Notes: generated by a model from the letters alone, not told the origin. A DNA stretch of 64,000 nt from Welwitschia mirabilis (GCA_051453625.1 JBOZIK010000001.1:76561551-76625550); one strand, 5' to 3'. Counted from the first letter of the stretch, positions 11,866 to 24,432 are shown. Made by a program: numbers and translations.

Positions 11866-12840
11866 TTAAAAATAGATTCATTTCTTTTTTCCATCTATGA
11901 AATTAGATAATATGATTTTTTGAATACATCAATGTAATTTCAAGCTACATCTTAGCTATACTACTAGAAATTCAAGCTATTAGGAAATTTATAAAATTTT
12001 TCAAAATGCCTTAAAAATGCTTTAAATACGTTTTAGGGCTTTAGGATGTTTGTAAAATAAATGCCCTTGAAATATTCATCATAATTGCTCAAAGGCTTTT
12101 ATAGGATTTTTGAAACTAACATAAAAAACCATAAACAAATACTTAAGATCTCTGTGTTAGCATTTATAATACCACTGTAATGTCTTTGTAATGTCTTTTA
12201 ATATGCTTACTTAACAAATTATCTTAGAGATCATCATAATTAGATCAAATGTATTAGAACATTTAAGAATAAATGACCTAATAGATACCTTTTTAAGGTA
12301 CTTATAAAAATTCCATAAAGATATGTGGATATGGCATGTAAGAAAAATAACCTAATAGATATAATTGTAATAAAAAAACAAATTTAAAGAGATCTTTATA
12401 GGAGTATTTTTAGCCTATGCTTATTGGCTTGTTTCTACTATTATGTACATTTTATTTTACACTACTCTTATAGGTTTTATTTTTCACTCATAGAGATTTC
12501 AACTAGATTCATATAAAGTTAGCCAATAAAAATATTAAATCTTAACTTGTGGTAGTTTTGAAATGAAATTATTAAAGCCAACATAAATGGAAATAATATT
12601 AAAGACATAAATATTGTTCATGAAATCACATTTAAAAGTTCTTTCATGCTTTCTTGAGTATAAAACATGCTCATTCTGCTAGACATTTTAAAATTAAACT
12701 TCAATCCATGCAAGACACAATAAGACAAGTATTAAAGTAATATTAATTTTTGATGGATTTGAATGACATAATATGAATACATGTATCTACATCTCTGTAA
12801 TACCCCAAGTTTTGTTGCTTATAATTATCTATTAAAAACT

Positions 12841-13145
12841 CAAGTGTGAACCTCTGATCCTCAAGTCATGTAAATCTTTATTTTCTAGCATTTGATATTA
12901 TTTGTATTTCCTTTATTTTATATGTTATGAACATTAAGTAAAGTAAAGTCTATTATTTAAATAATTTAACTCAGAGAAGGGTTCTTACGAGCAAGATTGT
13001 GCTATTAGGGTTTTCACTATATTTTGAAACTTTATTAGTGCTTCAAACACTGCCATTATTTGAAACTATAAAATCAAAAATTGTAATGCCTTTTCCCTTT
13101 TTTATACATCTGTTAGAATTATTATGAAAATAATATTCTTCAAGG
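12841..13145. other. Spacer between duplicate copies
   Basis: AT-rich sequence with no recognisable gene or element. It is not represented after copy 2 (20600 onward differs). Confidence 0.6.
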
Positions 13146-13637
13146 CACATGAAATGAAGTGTTTACAAATAGAGTGGTTTAGTTTCAAGAGTTTAAAAAT
13201 GTATATTTATGTTTAACAAACTGCACACATTTATTACTTCAATATTTTCCAATGGATAATACAGTTTGTTTGTTAACCTTATCTCTCCCTAAATATAACA
13301 TTTGAAAATTTCTCAAACGGTTTTTTTAATTAATTATTTTGAGCATTGTAAGGTCATAGATTTTAACAAGTTGGATGTTTCTCTTATCTTTCTTCTCCCC
13401 CCCTACTTTTCTTGAATTTTTAGTTTTCTCAACTGTTTAAAAATGGCTAAGAGTATTTAGACATGATTCTTTATTAAATAAAGTAGAATTTAATTTATTT
13501 TTAATTTATCTCCTCTTAATTTTACCATTTTTTTAGATTTCACTTTAAAAATATCAATTAAAGGAATTTCAAGAGAAACTTTTATTTTTATACCACTATC
13601 TTCAATCTTGCAGAGCATAAGAAGGTTACTACCAAAA

Positions 13638-14201
13638 NNNNNNNNNNNNNNNNNNNNNNNNNNNNNNNNNNNNNNNNNNNNNNNNNNNNNNNNNNNNNNN
13701 NNNNNNNNNNNNNNNNNNNNNNNNNNNNNNNNNNNNNNNNNNNNNNNNNNNNNNNNNNNNNNNNNNNNNNNNNNNNNNNNNNNNNNNNNNNNNNNNNNNN
13801 NNNNNNNNNNNNNNNNNNNNNNNNNNNNNNNNNNNNNNNNNNNNNNNNNNNNNNNNNNNNNNNNNNNNNNNNNNNNNNNNNNNNNNNNNNNNNNNNNNNN
13901 NNNNNNNNNNNNNNNNNNNNNNNNNNNNNNNNNNNNNNNNNNNNNNNNNNNNNNNNNNNNNNNNNNNNNNNNNNNNNNNNNNNNNNNNNNNNNNNNNNNN
14001 NNNNNNNNNNNNNNNNNNNNNNNNNNNNNNNNNNNNNNNNNNNNNNNNNNNNNNNNNNNNNNNNNNNNNNNNNNNNNNNNNNNNNNNNNNNNNNNNNNNN
14101 NNNNNNNNNNNNNNNNNNNNNNNNNNNNNNNNNNNNNNNNNNNNNNNNNNNNNNNNNNNNNNNNNNNNNNNNNNNNNNNNNNNNNNNNNNNNNNNNNNNN
14201 N
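13638..14201. other. Assembly gap (564 N)
   Basis: Flanks correspond to about 4351 and 4366 in copy 1, where only some 15-30 bases separate them. The gap length is therefore probably overestimated, unless copy 2 contains its own insertion. Confidence 0.8.
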
Positions 14202-15194
14202 TATAATTTTATTTTTTGATAATTCAAGAAATGTAAAACTCTAGTGATAGCATCTTTGAATTGTGAAATGTTTTTCTTCTTTTTTAATGTTTAGACATTA
14301 TATTGGTATCTCAAAATTTTTGAATTCCATATTGAATTTTAGTTATCAAGCCATGTTCAAGATCACTTTGTGTCATTCCAATGCATTAAGTGTTTCTTAA
14401 ACAAATGAGAGAGATGTAGTAAGAGTATTATTAAAAAATAATCTTGAGTAGTGACTTATTTCTTATCTTATCAACATAATTTAAAATTAAGCTAAAACTT
14501 CAAATACTCTCTTAGAACTACATTTAGTTTTCTATCTTGTTCAAGTGCCTTACCATTCGCATATGTTTATGTGTAGTGATATTTTTGAAGTAAAACTTTT
14601 ATTTACTCCATAGAAAAATAAAATTCTCAAATTCCCATATGTCCTAATACCATAGCATTAGCATTTGAATAAGATGAAATTATTCATTTAGGGACTTATT
14701 TAAATTGATGTTTATCAAGGAATACTTACATAAACTAGAAACATTTTGATTTCCTTATGTTTATCAATTCTATTATGCTTTTCATTTGAGCTTTAGTGTG
14801 GTTTATTTTAAGACTTCATGCCTCAAGGTCACTATAGACTTTCAATATTTGGGAATTATCTTTTTACCTAAATTTATTCTATAGATTTATAGCTATGAAG
14901 TAATGCAACTATGTTTGTCTTTTCATTAAAAAATATACACTTATGCATAAGGACTAATTGGTTATAAATATTTATTTAATGACAACATTATTATGTGATT
15001 TTTAGATATATGAAAAAAGAATATCCTTAGGCTTCAATCAATAAAAATGCAAACCTTAGTGCAGGAGTACAATTAAATCAAATCAAATCTACTGAGTCCC
15101 TTGTAGTCTTTTATGAGACTTCATTCTCCCTTAAAGACCTATAATAGAAATCCCTATTAAACCTTTAATTAACCTACTTGTTTTTCATAAAAAT

Positions 15195-15526
15195 CATAGA
15201 TTAATAATGGATTTTAGCCATCATAAAACTTCAAGTCATTAAACTTTAGATTTATAATGGATTTTTACATGCCAAAAAAGTCTAGATTAATGATGGCTTT
15301 TAGCCACCATAAAACTTGAAATTAATTATGGTTTTATGTACTTTTAATGATAGTTTTAAGCCATTATTATTGTCAACATTTATGTTGGTTATATGATGAA
15401 TGTTTTAATAGTTAATGATCCTCATAAAGTATTCATGATGGGAACTATAATATTAGCTGAAAATTATTTTTAAAATGTTTTAATGATAGTCTCTATCCAT
15501 CATTAAAGGTTATTTTTGGCATAATG
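15195..15526. mobile_element. MITE-like palindromic cluster, copy 2
   Basis: Counterpart of 5395-5728, with units such as 'taatggattttagccatcat' and 'atggcttttagccaccat'. It ends in tttttggcataatg just before copia sequence. Confidence 0.4.
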
Positions 15527-15554
15527 AATTAGCCTTCTTAAATGGAAATCTTTA

Positions 15555-15947
15555 NNNNNNNNNNNNNNNNNNNNNNNNNNNNNNNNNNNNNNNNNNNNNN
15601 NNNNNNNNNNNNNNNNNNNNNNNNNNNNNNNNNNNNNNNNNNNNNNNNNNNNNNNNNNNNNNNNNNNNNNNNNNNNNNNNNNNNNNNNNNNNNNNNNNNN
15701 NNNNNNNNNNNNNNNNNNNNNNNNNNNNNNNNNNNNNNNNNNNNNNNNNNNNNNNNNNNNNNNNNNNNNNNNNNNNNNNNNNNNNNNNNNNNNNNNNNNN
15801 NNNNNNNNNNNNNNNNNNNNNNNNNNNNNNNNNNNNNNNNNNNNNNNNNNNNNNNNNNNNNNNNNNNNNNNNNNNNNNNNNNNNNNNNNNNNNNNNNNNN
15901 NNNNNNNNNNNNNNNNNNNNNNNNNNNNNNNNNNNNNNNNNNNNNNN
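15555..15947. other. Assembly gap (393 N) with duplicated flanks
   Basis: The 42 bases directly before the gap (15513-15554) are identical to the 42 directly after it (15948-15989). The likely explanation is unmerged overlapping contig ends. Confidence 0.9.
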
Positions 15948-15959
15948 TTTTTGGCATAA

Positions 15960-17145
15960 TGAATTAGCCTTCTTAAATGGAAATCTTTAGGGAGTGGTCT
16001 ATCTTAAAAAGCCTAAAGAGTATATTATTAAAGGTAAATAAGATTATATTTATAAATTAAATAGAGACTTATATAATTTAAAACAAGTTCCTTGTGCATG
16101 GTATTCACGGATGGATTGCTACCTTCTTGCAAATGGTTATATGCAAAGTAACTCTAAGCCTACAAACTATTTAAAACCAATAAGTGAAAGCATAATTATC
16201 ATTTCTTTATATGTGTATCATGTGATTTACATAGGAAAGTATTCTAAAATGCTAGATAAAATACAAGATTGCATGGAAGAGGGTTTTAGGATCTCAGTAA
16301 TGGAAAAACTAAATCATTTTCTAAGCATGAAAGTTATAAAACCTGCTAATGTTCTCAACATATTTTAAGGCAAGTATGATGATTGTCTTATTATTAAATT
16401 TAATATTCAAAATTGCAAGTCCATTTTGGTTCCTTTATTGAGTGGTAAAAAATTAAGAAAAAGTTATGGTATTCTTAAAGTAATCTCTAGAATTTATAAA
16501 AGCCTATTTGAAAGTCTAATGTATTTGACTACTATAAGGTTAGACATTGCCTTTGTAGTAAGTTTGATATCAAGATTTATTGAAAATCTCATGAAAATCA
16601 CTAGAAATCTATAAAATACCTCCTATTACATCTTAGTAGTACAAAGAAATTTGGACTTCATTTACAAAAGATCGAATAGATGTAACATAATTAGATATTC
16701 TAATAGTGATTGGGTAAGAGATATAAATGATTGGATAAGAACCTCTAATTAAATCTTTAAACTTGGTATATATCTCATTACTTGGAGTTTAAAAAGTAGG
16801 CAATAGTTACTCTTTACTCTATAGAATCTGAATCTTTCATTATGTATTAAGCAAGTTATTGAGAAAGATGGCTTAAGATAATTCTAGATGATCTCAAATT
16901 ACAAGAGAAGAAATTAATTAAATTGTTTTCTGACAACTTGAGTATACTTAACAAAAAAATCTAATATTTAGAGCAAGAACTAAATATATCAAAATTAGTA
17001 CAAACTAAATAAATCAAGGTTAATCACTACTCTACAAAAGAGCAAGTTGCAAACATATTTAGCAAGTAATTATCTAAGAAGAACTTTATGAAACTTTGGT
17101 AAGACATTGGAGTTGTAGAGATTTTGCATAAAAGGAAAGATTTCT
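15960..17145 (+). pseudogene. Ty1/copia RT-RNase H fragment, copy 2
   Basis: Same layout as 5729-6935. It runs from an AFLNG-like box, VYLKKPKEY and YKLN..., through an open stretch at 16111-16368 (MDCYLLANGYMQ...), to an RNase H remnant with DSDW near 16700 and WSLKSRQ. The RT catalytic YVDD has become YVYH (16209-16220), so both catalytic aspartates are lost. A second open piece (16426-16614) has LDIAFVVSLISRF, the copia 'RPDI..AV..LSRF' box. Dead by stops as well as by the active-site change. Confidence 0.8.
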
Positions 17146-17509
17146 AATTAATGCACAATTATTGTATCATCTTCCAAAGTTTTCATAGATTTTGTGCATG
17201 ATCCTCTCTCAAAAATTACTCATATTTCCAAAATTTTAATTTTCCTTAATTAAAAACATTTTGATTTGATCTTATATGTTTTTCACTTAAACATGAGGCT
17301 GAGACCTCCTATTTTATGTAGTACAAATCAACATTTTTATTAAAAAACCTTCCTCTTTTTAATTTTTGGCTTTCTTTTTTTTACATATTCATTTTGCTTT
17401 TTGCTACTTTAACTACATTTATAGTTACTCTTAATTTAAATTTTTATTATTATTTCTTCTTCATACCAAAACAAAACATGACATGAATATATCTAATATC
17501 CTTAGATTC

Positions 17510-17760
17510 TTCATCCATTTTCCCATCTATTTCCATAATTGATTTTCTGTAAAAGTTTCCATCTGTATCCATAATTTTTCTTTATAGAATTATTTGTATT
17601 TATATATCATTAATTATTAATGAAGCTTTTCATTTATTTCAATTATTGATTCCTCATAAAGCTCATCTATTTCCATCATTGATTCTTTAAAAACAGTATT
17701 TTTGTCCATCATTGATTCTCTAAAACCTCATCTATCTTCATCATTGATTCTCTAAATAGC
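17510..17760. repeat. Short tandem array, copy 2
   Basis: Uninterrupted version of the array at 7350-7423 plus 9237-9425, with repeated 'ccatctatttccat(a/c)attgatt' units about 35-45 bp apart. Confidence 0.7.
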
Positions 17761-18149
17761 TAAATGTAAATGGATTTTTTGTTTTTTTCATTACATGAAT
17801 TCATTGTAAAAAAGATATGAAATACAATGAATTAAAATTTCTAGTGTAAATCAAAGATCTTGCAAATCTTAAAATAAAGTTTTCAAAACCTAAAGTTTTA
17901 AATGATTTTTTAGAACTTAATGGATATCAAGGAATACGTTGAATGATTTGAAAATGGGGTTTCCAAACTAGAATTGAGTTTCAGAAGCTCATTATCACCC
18001 TCTTAAATTAATTTCAATAATTTTAAAGTTGTTGACTCTATTAAATAAAATGAAGTTAACAAGTTTTTCATTGATGTTGAAATTGGCAACTCCCTTAAAT
18101 AGATGTAAGTTGAAAATTTTTCCATTGCCTTTGAAATTATAAACTTAGA

Positions 18150-19590
18150 TTAATAGAAGAAAATTAAAAGATTAAGAGAGCAGAGTTGGCAAGTAGAAAA
18201 TTTTCTTAATTAAAAAATGTAAAATGATCAAAGAGGAAAACTTTTAATCTAAATTAGTAAACATGCAAAAGAAATACTCAAAAAATGTTAATAATAATAT
18301 GATTATTCCTTATTCCAAGTGAAGGACTTAGAAGATGTTTATCATAATTACCTCATGTATTATTGAATATTAACCAACATTATTGAGCACCATTATTAAG
18401 CTTAATATTTCTTTTCCTAGATCCATTAATTAGCCAGGTGATATTATTATCATTACAATAGCATTTAAGCTTCAAATGCCAATGATTTATAAATTCCAAC
18501 TTTTTAAGAACTGCATCTAAATATGTCCAATTGATATTATTAAATGCCTTACTAACATTTAGCTTTAGTTAAATGAAAGGGATTAATAATATTCTATAAT
18601 ATAAATGACTTCATAAATAAGAATAGCTTGATTCAAGATGTGACATCTAAGGATAATTTAATGAATAACATGATTTACTTGATTTACTATGAATTTGGAA
18701 TAGATTTTATAGGATGTGGTAGAGAGGTTGATAGTCTTAAAGTCTTTAGTACCAAAAAATTGAGCCCGAATTTTTATGGAAGAGCAATCCATTATTGTTG
18801 AAATGTAGGAATGATTCTAATAGATGTATAGAACTGGTAGGAAGCATCAATGACATCTTTTTAAAGTATTTGTCAATGATGCATGAAGAGATTGACGAGA
18901 TAGTCATCATAGCTTACTTCTTTATCACTCTTCTACTTAATTCCTTACTTAGTTGGTGGTGAGTTGAGGAAGAAAACATTATCTACTAATAGCATTTTCT
19001 TTATGAAGTCAATGATCTTATATTTTTTCTGGTCATTTGAGTGATGCTTAGAAACATTTATACTTTTGAAAAAACTTAGGAATTCATTTGTAATACCAAT
19101 GTAGGCACTAATTTTTTTAACTTGCATATTATTTAGATGATGCATCTATAATTTATATTTCTTAATTGAAGCATACTAGTAAAAGAATATAGTTTTCTCA
19201 TCTCCTTTCTTTATCCATAGCATGTTTTCTCATTTTGCACAATAACTTTGCTCCCTTTTTTTGAAGAAGAAAGACTACTCTTTTAATTTTCTCCACTATA
19301 GATAATACTTCTAGAAATTCCTTCTAATCATTTTTCCATTTCAATATTTCTAATGAAAAATGTAATATATTCACTTTGAGGAAAATATCATGCTATAATT
19401 CTTAAGATAGTTTTAACCCTCGAAAGAGTTCTAACAATTTTAGGTATATGAGGTGTTGATCAATTCTATAGTATATGTAGTTTGGACCTTCTTTATTGCA
19501 TCATGTGAATCTTGAATTTGTAATTAGGATGTTAATCAATCCAAGTCTGTTAATAACATTTTATAAAAAATTACAAGCTAAGCAACCAAA
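18150..19590 (-). pseudogene. LINE ORF2 endonuclease-RT fragment, copy 2
   Basis: Counterpart of 9800-11240. The minus-strand open piece 19145-18945 (MHHLNNMQVKKISAYIGITN..., ending FFLNSPPTK) covers the linker ahead of the RT core. The Asp-containing WTYLD box is more eroded than in copy 1. Confidence 0.6.
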
Positions 19591-20600
19591 ATGTTAACAA
19601 TACGTCATTGACGTTTAATTACAATGCATTTCAAAAGAATTTTATGTATTCTTTCCATTTATGAAGGTAGATAATAAGATTTTTTGAATACATCACTATA
19701 ACTTTGAAGTTACATCTTAGTCATATTACTAGAAATTTAAGCTATTAGGGCATTTACAAAATGTTTTAAAAGGCCTTCAAAAATGCCTTAAATAACTTTT
19801 AGGATTTAGGATGTTTTTACAATAAATGCCCTTAATATCTTTACCAGAATTTCTCAAAGGATTTTATAGGCTTTTTAAAACTAACATAAAACCCCACATA
19901 AGAACTACTTAAAATCTCTCTGTTAGGGCATTTATAAAAACACTGTAATGGTCTTTGCAAGGGCTCTTAAGTTGTTTACTTAACAAATGCTCTTAGAGGT
20001 CTTGTCATAATTCCATCAAAGGCATTAGAACATTCAGGAATAAATGATTTAATGGATACCTTTTTGAGGCACTTATAAAAATTTCAGAAAGATATGGATA
20101 TGAAATGTAAAAAAACATTCAACTGCAATAAAAAAAGCAAATTTAAAGAATCCTTATAGGAGTCTTGTTAGCCTATGCTTATAGGCTTGTTCCTACTATT
20201 TTATAGATTTTATTTTCTACTAGGTTTTATTTTTTACTCATAGAGATGTCAACTAGATTCTTATGAAGCTAGCCAATAAAAATATTAAATCTTAAGTAGT
20301 GGTAATTTATAATTCTCTTTGAAATTAAATTATTAAAGGCAACATAAATGGAAGTGATGTTAAAGATATATATATTATTCATGCCATCACAGTTGAAGTT
20401 TCTTATGTGCTTTCTCTAGCATAATACATTCTGATTCTAGTAGACATTTTCAAATTAAAATCCAAGCCATGCAAGACATAATAAGATAAGGATTACAGTA
20501 ATATGACTTTTTCATGGAGTTGAATGGCATAATACGAATGCATGTATCTATGTCTCTATAATCCCCTAAGTTTGTTTGCTTGTAATTATCTATCAAAATG

Positions 20601-21519
20601 CTTGATGTTCTTGGAATTATTAGAAATTTTTTAATATTATTGTTATATTAATCTTATATGCAATTATTTCTAAACATGCAGAATCCTATTATTATTAATT
20701 TGCATTTTTCTTTATGGTGATGCATTTTTATTTTGCTTATAGTGGACATGCAATTATCCATTTAGCTTTTCTTAAATGTTGAAATGACGTGATTTCCTTG
20801 ACTTATGTAATGGTATTGTGAACAATAAATAGATAAAGTATTTCATAAGAATTTTCTATTTTAATAGGAGTTAGGCAAAGTATAAAATAGATAATTAATT
20901 TAAAGGGAGAAATACAATAAGTACCAGTAGGAGGGTATCAAAAGATATAAAATTGAAATGAAAAGTAAAAGAGGTATATTAAACATGTTTTTAAGTAGAT
21001 AATAGAAAAATATATAAAAATAAATAGTAAAATTTAATGATAATAAAATATGTAGAGCGGGAGTGGCGGTAAATATAAGGATGAGTAAATTAAAAGTAAA
21101 TATAGAGAAGAAATAAAAAAAACTAGTAAAACAAAAATATAATATAACAAAATAGGATATTAAAAATAAATAAAGAGAAGGTCAATAATGTGTATTACAT
21201 AAGAAAGTAAATAATATAAATATTACATATATAATAATAACATATATAGTAGGTAAAGTCAATATGAGATATTACAAGTAAGAAAAATATATGAGTAAGT
21301 AAAAGGGTTTAAAAAATGAAAGAGAATAATGAGTAATGATAAAAAATTATGAGTAAAATAACAATTGAAGAAGAGGTGCTATAATAAAAGGGAAGCATGC
21401 AAGGTTCTTCCTTGCATATCAAACACATAAGAGAAAGGTAGGTGACATGCATGTAGACCTCCCTACCTTTAATGTTATCAAGAAGAAAATAGATGTGGGA
21501 AAGTGAGGAAACTATGGTA
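20601..21519. other. AT-rich sequence without gene
   Basis: Increasingly A-rich and purine-rich, leading into the tandem array. No frame or element recognised. Confidence 0.5.
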
Positions 21520-22310
21520 CATAAAAACACTAGGAGAAATGTGAAAAGGGAGAAGGATGATGGGAGGAACATTAAAAACAATGGTAGAAAAGGCAAGGAA
21601 GTAAAGTAAAATGTAGAGATTAGGCAAAAACGAAGATCATATAGGTAATCCAAGGAGAAATGTGAAAATTGGAAAGGATGATAAGAGAAAATAAAGAAGA
21701 ATAGCAAAGAAGACAAAGGAAACATAGGATGAAATATAGAGATTACGTAGAAAAAGTAGAGAACATATGTAATCCATGGAAAAATGTGAAAAGGGGAAAG
21801 GATGACAAGAGAAAAATTAAGAAAGGTGACTAAGAATTTGGGGAAAACATAGGGTGAAATGCAAAGATCAAGTAAAAAAATGAAATCATACAAGTAATCT
21901 AGGGAGCAATATGAAAAGGAGAAAAAATTATGAGAGAAAAATTAAAAAGAATGAGAAATCAAGTGAGGAAAATGTAGGGTGAAATGTAGAGATCAGGCAG
22001 AAAAAGGAGAGCACACATGTAATCTAGAAAGAAATGCAAAAAGAGGAAAGAATGGTAGGAGAAAATTTAAGGATGACAGAGAAGGAAAGGAAAACATAGG
22101 ATGAAATTCAAAGATTAGGCAAAAAAGGAAGAGGACATAGTTAATCTAGGAAGACACTGGAAAGAAGAAAGGATAGTAGAAGAAAAATTAAGAAGAACAA
22201 TAGAGAAGGTAAAGAAAACATAGGATGAAATATTAGAGATCAAATATAAAACTAATATCACACAAGTAATTCAAAGATCTAGAAAAGAGAACAATATAGG
22301 AAGGAAATAG
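21520..22310. repeat. Purine-rich ~124-bp tandem array, about 6.3 units
   Basis: Units begin with 'gtaatc' at 21645, 21769, 21894, 22019, 22141 (ttaatc) and 22265, giving periods of 124, 125, 125, 122 and 124. Each unit contains 'aatgtgaaaa(g)g', 'ggatga(t/c)a(a/g)gagaaaa', 'aacatagg(a/g)tgaaat' and 'agagat(t/c)a'. An earlier, partly preserved unit lies at 21520-21644. The plus strand is almost entirely A and G. A 194-codon minus-strand ORF (21893-21309) is a by-product, because this strand rarely forms stops. Confidence 0.9.
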
Positions 22311-22319
22311 TAGAGAAAA

Positions 22320-23850
22320 AGGAAATTCTGTTGTGGTCTATTAAGGTATTCTACTAATAATCTTATCATTTGTTTCTTCTCAACTACTATTTTTCTCCTC
22401 TTTTATAGTATTAGTATTGAGTTCCTCTTATTACACACTATTTTAATCTTTTTTGCTAGCTGAGGTTTCAACATTTGTGGTAGATGCACTAAGTTTCTTA
22501 CTAGTTCTAGGAATCTCTCATATCTTATCTTTATGAATCTACTTCTTCCATGGACATAAGAAATTAATAAAAGATGAAGCATTTTAATTTTAATCTTTTA
22601 TTCCATTAAAGAACTCACTCTTTTAATATGAACATCTTAATGCTATCTATGTTTTTTTTTTCCATTTCTCCATTTGCTTTTATGTTTTATTGATAAGTTG
22701 TTGTGTTTTTGTTTTTTTTAATTATAGACTATATCGTATTCCTATGAAAGAAAAGGGAATTAAGAGTTTTAGTTGATTTTGTAAAAGTTTGTTTCAACCA
22801 CAAATTCATTTATTCAATCATAGTTTTGAAAGATACTAAATAGTTTTAAGACTCAGTTAAATAAATACAAGGCATATGGTATTATAATGGAATTTTGTAG
22901 AGTATATTTCAGTTATCATCAAAATAGAAAGTTGTAGTATATGTAAGTATCATTACTAAAAATCAAATACTATAATAAAGTCTTAAAGATATTATCATCT
23001 GTTGTTCATTATGTGTAGGAAGGATCACTACTACAAAAAAAAAAAAATGGACAAAAAGTAGAGCCAAAAAAGAGGATTAAATAAAGCCTTGAGTAGGAAC
23101 AACTCTAAATGCGATATTTCTCTATATTTAAACTTAAAAATAACTCAAGTACAATATAATACAAAAGAAGAAAAAGCAGTGGAAGTGGGAGGATGATAGA
23201 AGCCTTTAGAATAAATAATCGAGAATATCATCTTGTAGTACGCAATTTTTTTCAAATTTAAAAGCACCATAGAAACAAAACAAAAAAAATAAAAAAAAGA
23301 TAAATATAATGAATGAAAATCCTAAGAAGGATTTCATAAACCCACAACTAGAAAAGAATTTGAATATCATCTTTGTAAATATTTTAGGTTTTAAAAGTAT
23401 TAAATGAAGTGTAAAATTTTATTTCAGGTATTCAATAGTAATTACACATCTTCAAAGTAATAGAAATGATGATTTGTAGGATGGATTTATAGTAAAGATT
23501 AAATTCCTTAATGTTTGCTAAAGATTAAATAATCCAAGGATTATAAAACAATCATAGATATGATCAATCTAAATAAAGAATATTATATTTATAAATAGCT
23601 AACTCATGAATCAAATAAGATAAACTATTTTCAAGAAAGATTAAGAAGATAACTACTTTTAAATGTAATAATAAAACTACACTATAACTAAGGTATAATT
23701 TATAACTAAGGTATAATTTCATTAATTAGCATTTATACTTATGAGTTAAGAATATAAGTGATATTTGGTTATAATTTCAAAATATTTTTTAGACATTACT
23801 TTATAGGAAATCTAGACATTATTATGTCCAACCCATTTTTCTATGTACTA
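22320..23850. other. AT-rich stretch, possible upstream LTR sequence
   Basis: No gene. It may include the 5' LTR U3 of the copia element that follows; LTR boundaries could not be fixed because no matching 3' LTR was recognised. Confidence 0.35.
23026..23040 (+). other. CACTA-like terminal motif
   Basis: CACTACTACAAAAA followed by an A-run is a textbook plant CACTA/En-Spm terminus, but no opposite TAGTG end was found nearby. Confidence 0.3.
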
Positions 23851-23854
23851 AACC

Positions 23855-23863
23855 TATCTCTTA
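23855..23863 (+). promoter_or_regulatory. TATA box of putative copia LTR
   Basis: tatataaag lies about 560 bp before the PBS-like site at 24418, a suitable place for the LTR promoter (R-U5 downstream). Confidence 0.35.
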
Positions 23864-24417
23864 TATAAAGAAATGAACAAGAACATTTTTATTACCTACT
23901 TTCTTTGAGAAAAATACATTTGTACTACTAATATTTTTTGGTCAAGGAATAAATCTACACTAGGTGAGCTTGTACTTATAAACTATTACTCCAAGAAGTG
24001 TGATCCATCAGTGTTATATTTAAGATCACGTGAATTAGTGCATCTAGGCATACTTCATTCATGAAAATCTTTGCTCCAAAAAGGTTGAGATAGAGCCTAA
24101 AAAAGTCTATTTGTAAAGGTGACAAATTGATCTAGAAGCCTAAAAGAATAGAAATAAAGATCCAAATCAACTTAGAGTTAAATATGATAGCCGAGAGTGA
24201 AGTAAAGAAGTTTTCTAAATGACTGTAAATCACTTTATGTGGTGCACATTTTTCATTTTTTGTTACTATTATTTTCTATTATTACCTTTCATTAAATTCA
24301 TTAAGCTGATTCTTTTTATTTTTTATTTAAGATCATCATTATATATGCTTGTATATTTTTAGAGAAAGCTTTTGTTAGAAACCTATCCCTCCTTTATAGA
24401 ATTTGTAAATCCTTTAT

Positions 24418-24432
24418 TTAGTATCAAATAAG
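24418..24432 (+). other. Degenerate tRNA-Met primer-binding site
   Basis: tttagtatcaaataagg resembles TGGTATCAGAGCAGG with G-to-A changes, 50 bp upstream of the gag start. Confidence 0.4.

Larger units (their letters stand above)
4020..12840. repeat. Duplicated segment, copy 1, main part
   Basis: Aligns in order and orientation with 13320-20600: 4020-5760 with 13320-15990, 5880-7420 with 16110-17580, 9240-11285 with 17590-19620, and 11865-12840 with 19640-20600. Copy 1 has two segments that copy 2 lacks (the LINE at 7424-9223 and about 11290-11865). The stretch 4020-5390 is AT-rich with no recognisable gene. 6935-7410, 9430-9790 and 11240-12840 likewise hold no coding signal that I can defend. 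Confidence 0.85.
13146..20600. repeat. Duplicated segment, copy 2
   Basis: Direct repeat of 50-12840 after removal of the copy-1 insertions. The stretches 13320-15190, 17150-17510 and 19590-20600 hold no coding signal. It provides the 'before' state for three events in copy 1 (272-4014, 7424-9223 and possibly 11290-11865). Confidence 0.85.

Noticed and set aside
13490-14227. Long open frames spanning the N run (similarly at 15538-15967, 35486-36020, 47075-47332, 47626-47814, 52794-53373, 57675-58400)
   Set aside because: They are open only because N positions contain no stops; they are not genes.
21309-21893. 194-codon minus-strand ORF rich in Phe, Leu and Ser resembling a membrane protein
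   Set aside because: It reads through the pyrimidine strand of the purine-rich tandem array, where stops are rare and hydrophobic codons are inevitable.
21520-22310. CRISPR-like array
   Set aside because: Units are head-to-tail diverged repeats without short identical repeats and unique spacers; the context is plant transposons. The same holds for 30345-31520 and 63690-64000.
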